In this document: in pieces, positions 9,533 through 18,091 of the stretch
How positions within the stretch are numbered: the stretch's first letter is position 1
Layout of the letters: each line of letters starts with the position of its first letter
From: RGIG4576 sp045656705
Lineage (GTDB): Bacteria > Bacteroidota > Bacteroidia > Bacteroidales > Muribaculaceae
Length of the DNA stretch: 64,000 nt
Direction: 5' to 3'
Assembly: GCA_045656705.1 (NCBI GenBank)
Contig: JAZORR010000031.1
Span: 1-64,000 of the forward strand
Translations under genes and position numbers: made by a program
The notes under the pieces: generated by a model
Database searches by the model: none
The model's input: only the letters and a program-made list of their open reading frames with translations
Told to the model about the DNA's origin: nothing

Positions 9533-10405
9533 ATGTGGGAAGTGAAAATAGCAGGAGTTATGCGCTCGAGAGATTATTCTCCTAATAGAATAGGGAATGA
9601 TGCTGCTATATTCAATGCCACTGCCGACCAATTGCGTAAACGTGGGTTTGTGGTGAATGTGTATAGTGAAGAGAAGTTTAAATCCTGCGAGATAGAAGAA
9701 GATGTAATAATAAATATGTGTCGCGACTCAGCTTCTATTGCTAAACTGCAGGCACTTGAAGATGCTGGTAAATTGGTGATAAATTCGGGTTATGGCATTG
9801 AGAATTGTACGCGAGAGCGTATGGCTCGCATATTATTGGGAAGTGGTATTCCATATCCAGAAAGTATTATAGTAAATACCGACGAGAATGTGAAGGATTT
9901 GCTATCTCGTGTGGGAATGACTAACTGTTGGGTGAAATGTGGAGGACATTCTCAACATAAGGAAGATGTGAGTTATGTGCGACATAGCGACGAAACTCAG
10001 GAAATTCTTCAGGAATATTTCTATCGAGGAATAAATCGTGCTGTGATAAATAAGCATATTGTGGGCGACCTTGTGAAGTTTTACGGTGTCAATGATTCAT
10101 CGTTTTTCCATTGGTTCTTTCCATTTGAACGTGGTCATGTGATGCAAGACTATGGAGTGGACATAGATTTGAAGGAAGATAGAAAGGTGGATGAGGAATT
10201 GCTGAAGAATTATTGTGCACAAGCGTGCGAAGAAATGAATGTAATTATGTATGGTGGAGATTGTATTGTGGGACCTGATGGCAAGCTCACTATTATCGAT
10301 TTCAATGACTGGCCAAGTTATGCACCATGTGCAGTAGAGGCTGCTCCATATATAGCTAAACGAGTGATAACTGAAATTAAGAAATATCTTGCAAATCGTT
10401 TATAA
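9533..10405 (+). CDS. ATP-grasp-like protein at the head of the inositol-lipid cluster
   Basis: A 290-aa soluble protein with no signal peptide or membrane segment. The C-terminal half looks like an ATP-grasp fold: VKCGGH near residue 140 as a nucleotide-binding strand, NKHIVGDLVKFYGV near 184, and IDFNDWPS near 252 with the Asp/Asn metal ligands usual in RimK-like ligases. Such enzymes join a carboxylate to an amine or thiol through an acyl-phosphate. The substrate is unknown. It is on the same strand as, and about 70 bp before, a run of genes that look like inositol-phospholipid synthesis. A promoter-like box at 10453 lies between them, so shared transcription is not certain. Confidence 0.6.
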   Translation: MWEVKIAGVMRSRDYSPNRIGNDAAIFNATADQLRKRGFVVNVYSEEKFKSCEIEEDVIINMCRDSASIAKLQALEDAGKLVINSGYGIENCTRERMARILLGSGIPYPESIIVNTDENVKDLLSRVGMTNCWVKCGGHSQHKEDVSYVRHSDETQEILQEYFYRGINRAVINKHIVGDLVKFYGVNDSSFFHWFFPFERGHVMQDYGVDIDLKEDRKVDEELLKNYCAQACEEMNVIMYGGDCIVGPDGKLTIIDFNDWPSYAPCAVEAAPYIAKRVITEIKKYLANRL

Positions 10406-10452
10406 CGATAAATATTATTTAAAGAGATATAACTTAATTGAAATATTATAAG

Positions 10453-10460
10453 TAATTTTG
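10453..10460 (+). promoter_or_regulatory. -7 box upstream of the inositol-lipid genes
   Basis: TAATTTTG matches TAnnTTTG. A clear -33 element was not found. If used, the transcript starts near 10467, so the ATG at 10474 or 10480 is the start rather than the TTG at 10465. Confidence 0.4.
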
Positions 10461-10473
10461 CAAGTTGAAAATA

Positions 10474-10953
10474 ATGAAAATGGAGAAATTTCCGTTGTTT
10501 CATAAATTAATAGCCACTACATTTGGCGCAGGATACTCGCCAGTAGCACCGGGTACTATGGGAGCGTTGGCTGCCGTAGTGGTGTGGTATGCATTATGGT
10601 TCACGCTTGATTATTTTGCACTACAATGCACTTTGGCGGCATTGATAGTGGTGTTCACCATACTTGGAGTGTGGTCGGCATCGGTGAGCGAAAAGTTTTG
10701 GGGTGAAGATCCTAAGCGTGTGGTGATGGATGAAACAGTGGGTGAGTGGATAGCACTTCTTGCAGTGCCTGCATCGGGACATTGGGGATATGTGCTTGCT
10801 TCATTTGTGCTATTTCGCTTTTTTGATATAGCGAAACCACTTGGAGTACGCTCAATGGAACGATTTAAAGGTGGCTATGGTATTATGGCCGATGATATAC
10901 TCTCGGGGGTATACGCTGCAATAATATTATTTGCTGCAAGTTATATTTTGTAA
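10474..10953 (+). CDS. PgpA-family phosphatase, probably phosphatidylinositol-phosphate phosphatase
   Basis: About 159 aa with several membrane segments. The PgpA fold is clear: GAGYSPVAPGTMG at the N-terminus, DETVGEW in the middle, and RFFDIAKPLGVRSME with GGYGIMADDILSGVYAA at the end, which carry the conserved acidic residues. PgpA enzymes remove the phosphate from phosphatidylglycerol phosphate. Beside a CDP-alcohol transferase and an inositol-phosphate synthase the likely substrate is phosphatidylinositol phosphate, as described for inositol-lipid clusters of Bacteroides; that assignment is by context. ATG codons at 10474 and 10480 are both possible. The next gene starts 3 bp after its stop. 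Confidence 0.82.
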   Translation: MKMEKFPLFHKLIATTFGAGYSPVAPGTMGALAAVVVWYALWFTLDYFALQCTLAALIVVFTILGVWSASVSEKFWGEDPKRVVMDETVGEWIALLAVPASGHWGYVLASFVLFRFFDIAKPLGVRSMERFKGGYGIMADDILSGVYAAIILFAASYIL

Positions 10954-10956
10954 GAA

Positions 10957-11481
10957 ATGGAAAGTACAAATACAAAAATAAAGAAAAAGGGCAGAGGTAT
11001 ATTTCTCTTCTTGAAGGCATCGGTATCTTCACAGATTGCATCTTGGGTGGATATGGGGCTTAGTTTTGTGCTATTTAGTGTGGTGCAACTCACTATCTAC
11101 GATGGCTTTTTTGCAAAAGCCATAGGTGCTGCTACTGGAGGTGTTATAAATTGTTGTATCAATTATAAGTGGACCTTTCGTCCCGAAGGCTGTAGCAAGC
11201 GTACTGTGGCAGTGAAATATGCAATGGTTTGGCTTGGTAGTTTGCTATTAAATTCATTTGGTACAGCTTTTGTTACAGGTTTTGTGAGTGATATTCCACT
11301 TCTTGCAGAGTGGGGAATATCAAAGGATACTGTGTTCTTTGTGGCACAGCTTGCAGTGTCGCTGATAGTATCTATTTGTTGGAATTTTATGTTGCAACGC
11401 TATTTTGTGTTCAATAATGTAGATATTAAAGGAAGAGTTAAAAAAGTAACGAACAAAATAAAACATCATAATGGAGAATAA
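10957..11481 (+). CDS. GtrA-like membrane protein
   Basis: A 174-aa protein with four predicted membrane helices of the GtrA type (ASWVDMGLSFVLF..., GAATGGVINCCINYKWTF, and two later helices). GtrA-like proteins are thought to help move or modify lipid-linked sugars across the membrane. Here it overlaps the CDP-alcohol transferase by 11 bp and follows the phosphatase by 3 bp, so it is translated with them and may help flip or position the inositol lipid. That role is inference. The N-terminal lysine-rich stretch (TKIKKKGRG) fits a cytoplasmic start. Confidence 0.75.
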   Translation: MESTNTKIKKKGRGIFLFLKASVSSQIASWVDMGLSFVLFSVVQLTIYDGFFAKAIGAATGGVINCCINYKWTFRPEGCSKRTVAVKYAMVWLGSLLLNSFGTAFVTGFVSDIPLLAEWGISKDTVFFVAQLAVSLIVSICWNFMLQRYFVFNNVDIKGRVKKVTNKIKHHNGE

Positions 11482-12163
11482 AAGTTTATTCAATAAAATG
11501 CGCGATGCATTGCAATTGGGCATTTATAAGGTGATTAATCCTCTTGTTCACGGAATGATTAAGGTGGGTATTACACCCAACGTGGTGACAACAATGGGAT
11601 TTTTGGGTAATCTTGCTGCAGCTGTGATTTTTGTGTATGCTGCATTAGGTGGAAATAGAGTGATTGATTTTGACCTTGTATGGATTGCTGGTGTAGTGTT
11701 GATTTTGTCTTCGTTGCTTGATATGTTTGATGGTCAAGTAGCGCGTATTGGTAATATGCAAACTACATTCGGTGCAATGTATGACTCGGTGCTCGACCGT
11801 TATAGTGAACTTGTAACCCTTGGTGGTATTTGTTATATGCTTATGGAAGGTGGTTACCTTGCTGGTTCTATTATTACATTTGCCGCACTTGTAGGTTCTC
11901 TTATGGTAAGTTATGTACGTGCCCGTGCCGAAGGTCTTGATATAGAGTGTAAGGTAGGCTTTATGCAACGTCCAGAGCGAGTGGTTGTGACTTGCCTTGG
12001 TGCTATTGCTTGTGGTGTGTATGGCGTATCAGCTTCTACTCCTGCTTTCGATCCTATGTTAATAATGATAGTGGCTATGAGTGTGATTGCATTGTTTGCT
12101 AATATCACAGCATTTGTTCGTATTGCTCACTGTAGAAAAGAATTAGAAAAGAAAAGTAAGTGA
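11471..12163 (+). CDS. CDP-alcohol phosphatidyltransferase, probable phosphatidylinositol-phosphate synthase
   Basis: A 230-aa membrane enzyme with the complete family signature D-x2-D-G-x2-A-R-x8-G-x3-D-x3-D at residues 84-109 (D84, D87, G88, A91, R92, G101, D105, D109). These enzymes transfer a phosphatidyl group from CDP-diacylglycerol to an alcohol. With an inositol-phosphate synthase and a PgpA-like phosphatase in the cluster, the alcohol is probably inositol-3-phosphate. The motif does not itself fix the substrate; phosphatidylglycerol phosphate synthase is the alternative. The start overlaps the previous gene and the stop overlaps the next ATG (TGATG at 12161), so translation is coupled on both sides. 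Confidence 0.88.
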   Translation: MENKSLFNKMRDALQLGIYKVINPLVHGMIKVGITPNVVTTMGFLGNLAAAVIFVYAALGGNRVIDFDLVWIAGVVLILSSLLDMFDGQVARIGNMQTTFGAMYDSVLDRYSELVTLGGICYMLMEGGYLAGSIITFAALVGSLMVSYVRARAEGLDIECKVGFMQRPERVVVTCLGAIACGVYGVSASTPAFDPMLIMIVAMSVIALFANITAFVRIAHCRKELEKKSK

Positions 12164-13101
12164 TGTTTATTAATAAGAAATCATTTCCTACTCGAAAAGA
12201 ATTCACTACATTAGTGGTGTGCCTTGTGGCATGGCTTGTGGTGACGATGACCTTCGTTGGTTTCCGTCCTGAGCATCCTGTGTTGGCATTGCTCATAGCA
12301 TCGCTATTTTTGGCAAGTGAAAAGAGTAGAAAACTTGTGATGGCTTTAATGCCTTTTGCAGTGTTTGCAGTGTCATATGATTGGATGAATATTTTGCCTA
12401 ACTACGAAGTGAACCCTGTAGATGTGAAAGGATTGTATGATGCTGAGAAATCGTTGTTTGGTGTAGCTACTGCTCAAGGCGTGCTTACTCCTAACGAATT
12501 TTTTGGAATACATAATTGTGCATTTATGGATTTTATGGCAGGCGTATTTTATCTATGTTGGGTGCCTGTACCTATAATTTTCGGAATATGGTTGTATTTC
12601 AATCGTCAAGAAAAGATATATTTGCACTTTGCACTTATATTCCTTTTTGTAAATTTGATAGGTTTTGCGGGATATTACATTCACCCTGCGGCTCCACCAT
12701 GGTATGTTGCTAATTATGGTTTTGAAGCAATACTTGGTACTCCAGGAAATGTAGCCGGGTTAGGTCGTTTCGATGAAATGACAGGATTACCTATCTTTGA
12801 TTTTTTGTATTCACGAAATTCAAATGTGTTTGCTGCTGTACCTTCATTGCATTCTGCTTATATGGTGGTAGCATTCTATTATTCTCTGAAGGCAAAATGT
12901 CATAATTGGTTACGTGTAATATTCTTTGTGATTGTACTTGGAATATGGTTTACTGCAGTGTATTCATTCCATCATTATGTGATAGATGTGATACTTGGTG
13001 CAAGTTGTGCTTGCTTAGGAATTTTCTTGTTTGAGAAATGCCTGATGAAGTGGCGCGCGTTCAGTCGTTTCATTGATAGATATACAAAATATGTGTCGTG
13101 A
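12163..13101 (+). CDS. PAP2/Aur1-like membrane transferase, probable inositol-phosphoceramide synthase
   Basis: A 312-aa integral membrane protein with about six helices. The PAP2 active-site motifs are PSLHS at residues 227-231 (H230) and HHYVID at 270-275 (H270 or H271, with D275); an upstream HPAAPPWYV segment completes the third motif. This arrangement is that of Aur1-type transferases, which move phosphoinositol from phosphatidylinositol to ceramide. Bacteroidales make sphingolipids, so inositol-phosphoceramide synthesis fits, but an ordinary lipid phosphatase cannot be excluded. The GTG at 12160 is possible but the ATG at 12163, overlapping the previous stop, is preferred. Confidence 0.82.
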   Translation: MFINKKSFPTRKEFTTLVVCLVAWLVVTMTFVGFRPEHPVLALLIASLFLASEKSRKLVMALMPFAVFAVSYDWMNILPNYEVNPVDVKGLYDAEKSLFGVATAQGVLTPNEFFGIHNCAFMDFMAGVFYLCWVPVPIIFGIWLYFNRQEKIYLHFALIFLFVNLIGFAGYYIHPAAPPWYVANYGFEAILGTPGNVAGLGRFDEMTGLPIFDFLYSRNSNVFAAVPSLHSAYMVVAFYYSLKAKCHNWLRVIFFVIVLGIWFTAVYSFHHYVIDVILGASCACLGIFLFEKCLMKWRAFSRFIDRYTKYVS

Positions 13102-13787
13102 GATAAGCGATAAAAGAAATAACATAACGGAGTCGATGAATTGTTTTAGATTCATCGACCTCGCTTTTTATAAGCCTGTCAGATTAATCTGCTTTGTGGC
13201 TTTTTATGTAGGATTATATCATTATTGTAGTTCGTTTGACGTAGTTTTTACAGAGCACAAATGGATGTTATGGTTTATAATATTATTTGCTGGAGTATGT
13301 CATATTAGGCAATCGTCAATTATAGACTATATTCGCGATTTTCATTTTTGTTTTGTGAAAGGACATTTTTGTGAGAATATAGAGTATAGCACGGTTCTTA
13401 AACGGCAATTTGATAATTTCACTTGGAATAGTGCTTTTATTCAGAAATTGAAACTTTTTCTTGTGGTTAAGTATCGGATTAGTCAAGAAAATTACACCCC
13501 ATGTATGCAAATGTTTCGTATGGAGTTGGGGCAGCATTATGGGTATATTATGCCGGAAAAAACTCTGCGAAGATTTTGTGAATGAAAGTTGTGTACTTCT
13601 TAAATACGATTATGCTTTTACCTTTGGCGTGAGGATTTTTGTAGTTTTGCTATCGTTTTACGTTGATATGCCTTGGCTTTATTTTTTATATGAAATTTGC
13701 GTACTTAATTTGCTTCTTGTGTATGTAAACCGAAAGCACGAAGATGTGTGTGCACGGTTTTTAGATAGAGTGTGCGACGATGTGTGA
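13091..13787 (+). pseudogene. Frameshifted membrane-associated ORF between the PAP2 gene and inositol-phosphate synthase
   Basis: Two overlapping frames read as one protein if one base is removed near an A6 run at 13557-13562. The first frame runs from about 13091 (or ATG 13136) to 13585 and contains a membrane-like RLICFVAFYVGLYHY. The second continues with KLCEDFVNES and a hydrophobic stretch FGVRIFVVLLSFYVDMPWLYFLYE, ending at 13787. Joining GYIMPEK to KLCEDF gives a continuous protein of about 230 aa. The needed shift is +1, so the A-rich site is not a standard -1 slippery site. It is either a decayed gene, a sequencing or assembly slip at the homopolymer, or phase variation. Its tail faintly resembles extensions of CDP-alcohol transferases, but no signature motif is present. 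Function unknown. Confidence 0.6.
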
Positions 13788-13930
13788 TGTATATCTGTTT
13801 AGTGTGTACCTCTTTAAGTATAAATTAACCTTAAATTGGTTATTTAGAGATGTAATTAACGAAAATTCACTAAATGGGTGCTTTAGATACAAAAATTAAC
13901 TGTGTGGGTGGTAAGAAAATCTTAAAATAA

Positions 13931-13962
13931 TTTTTCTATTTAGAAAATAGGCGGTAATTTTA
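13931..13962 (+). promoter_or_regulatory. Possible promoter of the inositol-phosphate synthase gene
   Basis: A T5 run at 13931-13935, 19 nt, then TAATTTTA at 13955-13962, which differs from the -7 consensus in its last base. It would leave a leader of about 115 nt. The 293-bp gap 13788-14080 holds no gene that I can see. Confidence 0.3.
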
Positions 13963-14080
13963 CACCGAATTTCAAAATTATGGTGGTGCAGTATATAGTT
14001 GCACACATTTTTGTGCGTAATAAAGTGCACTATAACACTGAAACAAATTTTAAAAACTAAATAAATTAAGTTAGAAAATT

Positions 14081-15388
14081 ATGGAAAATTGCAAAGTGCA
14101 AAAAGCTGAAGGAAAGTTAGGCGTTTTGGTAGTAGGTCTTGGTGCCGTTACCACTACTTTCATGACAGGTGTTTTGATGGCTCGCAAGGGCTTAGCTAAG
14201 CCAGTAGGTGCTGTAACTCAATACGACAAGATTCGTGTGGGTAGAGGTGCTGAAAAGAAATATCTAAAATATAACGAAATCGTACCAATGGCTTCATTGG
14301 ATGATATCGTATTCGGTGCATGGGATGTATATCCAGCTAATGCATACGAATCAGCAATGAATGCAGAAGTATTGAAGGAAAAGGATATTGAACCAGTTAA
14401 GGACGAACTTATGAAGATCGTTCCTATGAAGGCTGCTTTCGATAAGAACTATGCTAAGCGTCTTGAAGGTAACAATGTGAAGGATGCTAAGGATCGTTGG
14501 GATATGGTTGAGCAACTTCGTGCTGATATCCGTAACTTTAAGGCTGAAAACAATTGCGATCGTATCGTTGTGCTTTGGGCTGCTTCTACTGAAGTTTATG
14601 TTCCAATCAACGAAGCTGTTCACTACAAGCTATCTGACCTTGAAGCTGCAATGAAGGCTGACGATAAGGAAAATATTGCTCCTTCTATGTGTTATGCTTA
14701 TGCTGCTTTGACTGAAGGTGCTCCTTTCATTATGGGTGCTCCTAATACTACTATCGATATCCCAGCAATGTGGGAATTGGCTGAAAACACTAAGATGCCT
14801 ATCGCTGGTAAGGACTTCAAGACTGGTCAAACTCTTGTTAAGTCTGGTTTCGCTCCAATTATCGGTACTCGTAAACTTGGTTTGAATGGTTGGTTCTCAA
14901 CTAACATTCTTGGTAACCGTGACGGTCTTGTTCTTGACGAACCAGCTAACTTCCGTACAAAAGAAGTTTCTAAGCTTTCTACTTTGGAATCAATTCTTGT
15001 TCCAGAAGATCAACCAGACCTATACACTGATTACTACCACAAGGTTCGTATCAACTACTACCCACCTCGCAACGACGATAAGGAAGGTTGGGATAACATT
15101 GATATCTTCGGTTGGATGGGTTACCCAATGCAAATCAAGATCAACTTCCTTTGCCGTGACTCTATCTTGGCTGCTCCTCTATGTCTTGACTTGGTATTGT
15201 TGAGCGATGTTGCTGCACGCGCAGGCCGTTGGGGTACTCAACGTTTCTTGAGCTTGTTCTTGAAGAGCCCTCAACACGACTACACTCAAGGTGAAGTTCC
15301 TGTAAACCACTTGTTCCAACAATATGTAATGTTGAAGAACGCTATCCGCGAAATGGGTGGTTACGAAGCTGATGAAGAAATTGATTAA
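14081..15388 (+). CDS. Myo-inositol-1-phosphate (inositol-3-phosphate) synthase
   Basis: A 435-aa cytoplasmic NAD-dependent enzyme that converts glucose-6-phosphate to inositol phosphate, the first step of inositol-lipid synthesis. The N-terminal VLVVGLGAVTTTFMTGVLMA is the Rossmann NAD-binding loop. Family segments GTRKLGLNGWFSTNILGNRDG and FGWMGYPMQIKINFLCRDSILAAPL are present; the latter includes active-site lysine and Asp residues. Codon use is strongly biased, suggesting high expression. It has its own leader and a strong terminator, separate from the tightly packed cluster upstream, although the function is obviously linked. Confidence 0.94.
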   Translation: MENCKVQKAEGKLGVLVVGLGAVTTTFMTGVLMARKGLAKPVGAVTQYDKIRVGRGAEKKYLKYNEIVPMASLDDIVFGAWDVYPANAYESAMNAEVLKEKDIEPVKDELMKIVPMKAAFDKNYAKRLEGNNVKDAKDRWDMVEQLRADIRNFKAENNCDRIVVLWAASTEVYVPINEAVHYKLSDLEAAMKADDKENIAPSMCYAYAALTEGAPFIMGAPNTTIDIPAMWELAENTKMPIAGKDFKTGQTLVKSGFAPIIGTRKLGLNGWFSTNILGNRDGLVLDEPANFRTKEVSKLSTLESILVPEDQPDLYTDYYHKVRINYYPPRNDDKEGWDNIDIFGWMGYPMQIKINFLCRDSILAAPLCLDLVLLSDVAARAGRWGTQRFLSLFLKSPQHDYTQGEVPVNHLFQQYVMLKNAIREMGGYEADEEID

Positions 15389-15413
15389 TCTATAATTAGA
15401 TACACAATTTAAG

Positions 15414-15442
15414 AAAGAGACGCTGAAAAGCGTCTCTTTTTT
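15414..15442 (+). terminator. Terminator after inositol-phosphate synthase
   Basis: Perfect 10-bp stem AAAGAGACGC / GCGTCTCTTT with a 6-nt loop and a run of T. Confidence 0.85.
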
Positions 15443-15451
15443 GTTTTTCAA

Positions 15452-15483
15452 TTGTGAAATTGAGGAAAAAATAGTTATCTTTG
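15452..15483 (+). promoter_or_regulatory. Promoter of the tyrosine-kinase gene
   Basis: TTG at 15452-15454, 21 nt, then TATCTTTG at 15476-15483, close to the Bacteroidetes consensus. Confidence 0.65.
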
Positions 15484-15575
15484 CGATATATTAGTGTTTA
15501 GTGGTTAAGAATGCTCAAAAAGTGTTCTTAATCCGTGTATAATTTATTATTGAATAGAAAGAAATTAATATAGCG

Positions 15576-17951
15576 ATGCAAGAATTTGAAAATGGACAAG
15601 TAGAGCAAAGTGGAGCAGGAAATGAAATCTCTATGCGTGAATTTTTTGCTGCTTGTGCAAGAAATTGGAAGTGGTTTGCTCTCTCGTTTGTACTTTGTGC
15701 AGCGGTGGCGCTCCTTTTTGCAAAGTCTCAAACCAAGAAATATAGTGCTACTGCTTATATCCTTATAAAATCAAGTGAAGGTGCTGGTGGTAATATGGCT
15801 GCGGCTATGTTCACCGATCTTGGACTTTCTACCGATAATTCAAGTGCTGTAGAAAACGAAATCTACGTAGTGAAGTCTACACAATTGATGGATGATGTGG
15901 TAGAAAAACTTCATATTAGCAACCTTTATTTTGTGAAGCGTGGTTTGCGTAAGGTGAATATCTATGGTCAAAATCCAATAGAGGTGATATCGCCTGCTCA
16001 AATGAAAGGTATTAAGGCTGTCCGCCAATTGGTGGTAAATCCATTGAATGATACTGAATTTGAGTATGAGACCGACAGTATTTCATGGACTACTGCAAAA
16101 TATGGTGAAATCTTAGATACAGAATATGGTGAATTGAAAGTGGTTAAGACACCACATTTCAAGGAATCAAGTATCAACGAAAAGGTTTATGTAGATGTGA
16201 ATAGCATTAGAGGTAGAGCTGTTGCATTCTGCAAAATTCTTGATGTGAAGAAGGCCGACCGTGATGCTGTGGTTTTGCAACTTTCGTTTGTGGGTACTAA
16301 CTTCAAGATGTGTAAGGATGTGCTTGATAACTTGATTATTGCTTACAACGAAGATGTAATAAATGATAAGAATCGTGTGGCTTTGGCTACCGAAAGTTTC
16401 ATCGTAGATCGTATTAATGCCATTAGTAAAGACCTTGGAGGTATTGATACTCAGATAGAACGTCTTAAGGTGGCTAATAATATACCTGATTTGACAAGTG
16501 CGGCAAGTGTATATGTGCAAGAAGGTTCGGAATATGCTCAGCATGTAGCTGAAGCTGAAATGCAATTGTCTCTATTGCAAGAGGTGAAAAACTACATTGT
16601 GGGAATGAAGGGTAATGAACTTATACCAGCTAATACTGGTATTGCCGACATTGGTATCAATTCATTGATCGAGTCATATAATCTTGAATACTTGAATTAT
16701 GCAAAGATGCGTGAATCTTCAGGCGATGAAAATCCTATTTTGATTGAAAAGGGTAATGCGTTGCAAACTATGCGTGCAAATATTCGTCGCTCGGTAGAAA
16801 GCTATGAAAAGACGCTTCAAGTAAAGGTCGACAAGGCTCGACTTCAAGAGCGTGCAGTTACTCGTCGCATTGCTACTGTGCCTGTTCAGGAAAAAGAAAT
16901 CATCGATGTGCTTCGTCAACAAAAGATTAAGGAAGAACTTTACCTATATCTATTGAATAAGCGTGAAGAAAACGCATTGCAACTTGCCATCACCGAGCCA
17001 AATGCTAAAATTATTGAGCATGCAGGTGGTGATAGTATCGCTATTTCTCCACGCACACTCTATATTGTGCTTATAGGTGCGTTCTTGGGCTTGTTGATTC
17101 CTGCTTGTGTGATTTATGTCATCTTCTGGATAAGAATGATGGATGTGAAGGTGCGTTGTCGTCAAGATATTACTTCGCAATGCGATGTGCCTATTATCGG
17201 CGAGTTACCTAAGAAGGGTAAGGACCAAGAAAAAGATGAAATAGTGGTTACCGAAACCGGTAGAGATAGCCTAAGCGAAGCATTCCGCATCGTGCGTGGT
17301 AATATCGACTATATGCTTGGTAAGCGCACCGATGGCATGGGGCAAGTAATTCAGTTTACATCTACCATACCAGGCGAAGGCAAGAGTTTCGTGGCAGTAA
17401 ACTTGGCTCTTACCTATGCTCAGTTTGGAAAGAAAGTGGTGGCAGTAGACTTGGACTTGCGTAAAGGTAATTTCTCTCGTTACTTAAACTATAGTGTAAG
17501 AGCTGGAGTGGCTGCTTATCTGTCTGGAGCCATTGATAATATCGACGAAATAATAGTGAAGGGTAGACTTCATGATAATTTGGATACAATATCTCTTGGA
17601 CCTATTCCACCAAATCCTGCACAATTATTGCAAAGTGATAGATTTAAGGAGTTAATTCAGTATTTGAGAGAAAACTACGATGTGGTATTGCTTGATACTG
17701 TACCTTATGGTTTGGTAGTGGATTCGGCTATTATCAATCGTCGCGTAGACCTCACTGTTTATGTGATAAGAGAAGGCAGAATTGATCGTCGCTACATTCC
17801 AGAACTTGGAAAGATGCACGCAGAAAATAAGATTCATAATCTTGGTTTCTTGCTTACTGATATTCCGATGGAAAATGGTGGTAGCAGATACGGCTATGGT
17901 TATGGTTACGGCTATGGCTATGGTTATGGATTAGACGAAAAAGAAAAATAA
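15576..17951 (+). CDS. Wzc-like polysaccharide co-polymerase / BY-type tyrosine autokinase
   Basis: A 791-aa inner-membrane protein. A cytoplasmic start and first helix (about residues 27-50) lead into a periplasmic Wzz region with a long coiled coil (about 265-460). A second helix at about 487-510 is followed by a BY-kinase domain: Walker A STIPGEGKS near residue 600, Walker A' VVAVDLDLRKG, and Walker B VVLLDTVP. The C-terminus holds seven Tyr-Gly pairs near 772-785, the autophosphorylation tail. These proteins control chain length and export of capsule or exopolysaccharide. Here no glycosyltransferase, polymerase or Wza-like gene lies nearby, so it is an orphan in this window. It has its own promoter and terminator. 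Confidence 0.92.
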   Translation: MQEFENGQVEQSGAGNEISMREFFAACARNWKWFALSFVLCAAVALLFAKSQTKKYSATAYILIKSSEGAGGNMAAAMFTDLGLSTDNSSAVENEIYVVKSTQLMDDVVEKLHISNLYFVKRGLRKVNIYGQNPIEVISPAQMKGIKAVRQLVVNPLNDTEFEYETDSISWTTAKYGEILDTEYGELKVVKTPHFKESSINEKVYVDVNSIRGRAVAFCKILDVKKADRDAVVLQLSFVGTNFKMCKDVLDNLIIAYNEDVINDKNRVALATESFIVDRINAISKDLGGIDTQIERLKVANNIPDLTSAASVYVQEGSEYAQHVAEAEMQLSLLQEVKNYIVGMKGNELIPANTGIADIGINSLIESYNLEYLNYAKMRESSGDENPILIEKGNALQTMRANIRRSVESYEKTLQVKVDKARLQERAVTRRIATVPVQEKEIIDVLRQQKIKEELYLYLLNKREENALQLAITEPNAKIIEHAGGDSIAISPRTLYIVLIGAFLGLLIPACVIYVIFWIRMMDVKVRCRQDITSQCDVPIIGELPKKGKDQEKDEIVVTETGRDSLSEAFRIVRGNIDYMLGKRTDGMGQVIQFTSTIPGEGKSFVAVNLALTYAQFGKKVVAVDLDLRKGNFSRYLNYSVRAGVAAYLSGAIDNIDEIIVKGRLHDNLDTISLGPIPPNPAQLLQSDRFKELIQYLRENYDVVLLDTVPYGLVVDSAIINRRVDLTVYVIREGRIDRRYIPELGKMHAENKIHNLGFLLTDIPMENGGSRYGYGYGYGYGYGYGLDEKEK

Positions 17952-17970
17952 ATTTTTGTTTTCATAATGT

Positions 17971-18008
17971 TGAGAGAGCCCGATGTGAGTCGCGCTCTCT
18001 CATTTTTT
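17971..18008 (+). terminator. Terminator after the tyrosine-kinase gene
   Basis: TGAGAGAGC (17971-17979) pairs with GCTCTCTCA (17994-18002), followed by T6. Confidence 0.7.
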
Positions 18009-18091
18009 ATAAGAACAATATTATTTGTGATTATTTCAATATGGATTGAATTTTTTGTCCGCCTTGCTATTCATTTTTTGGGACAAGGTAG

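Noticed and set aside
13554..13565. Programmed -1 frameshift at the A-rich site
   Set aside because: The joined protein requires a +1 shift, so a standard -1 slippery site does not explain it.
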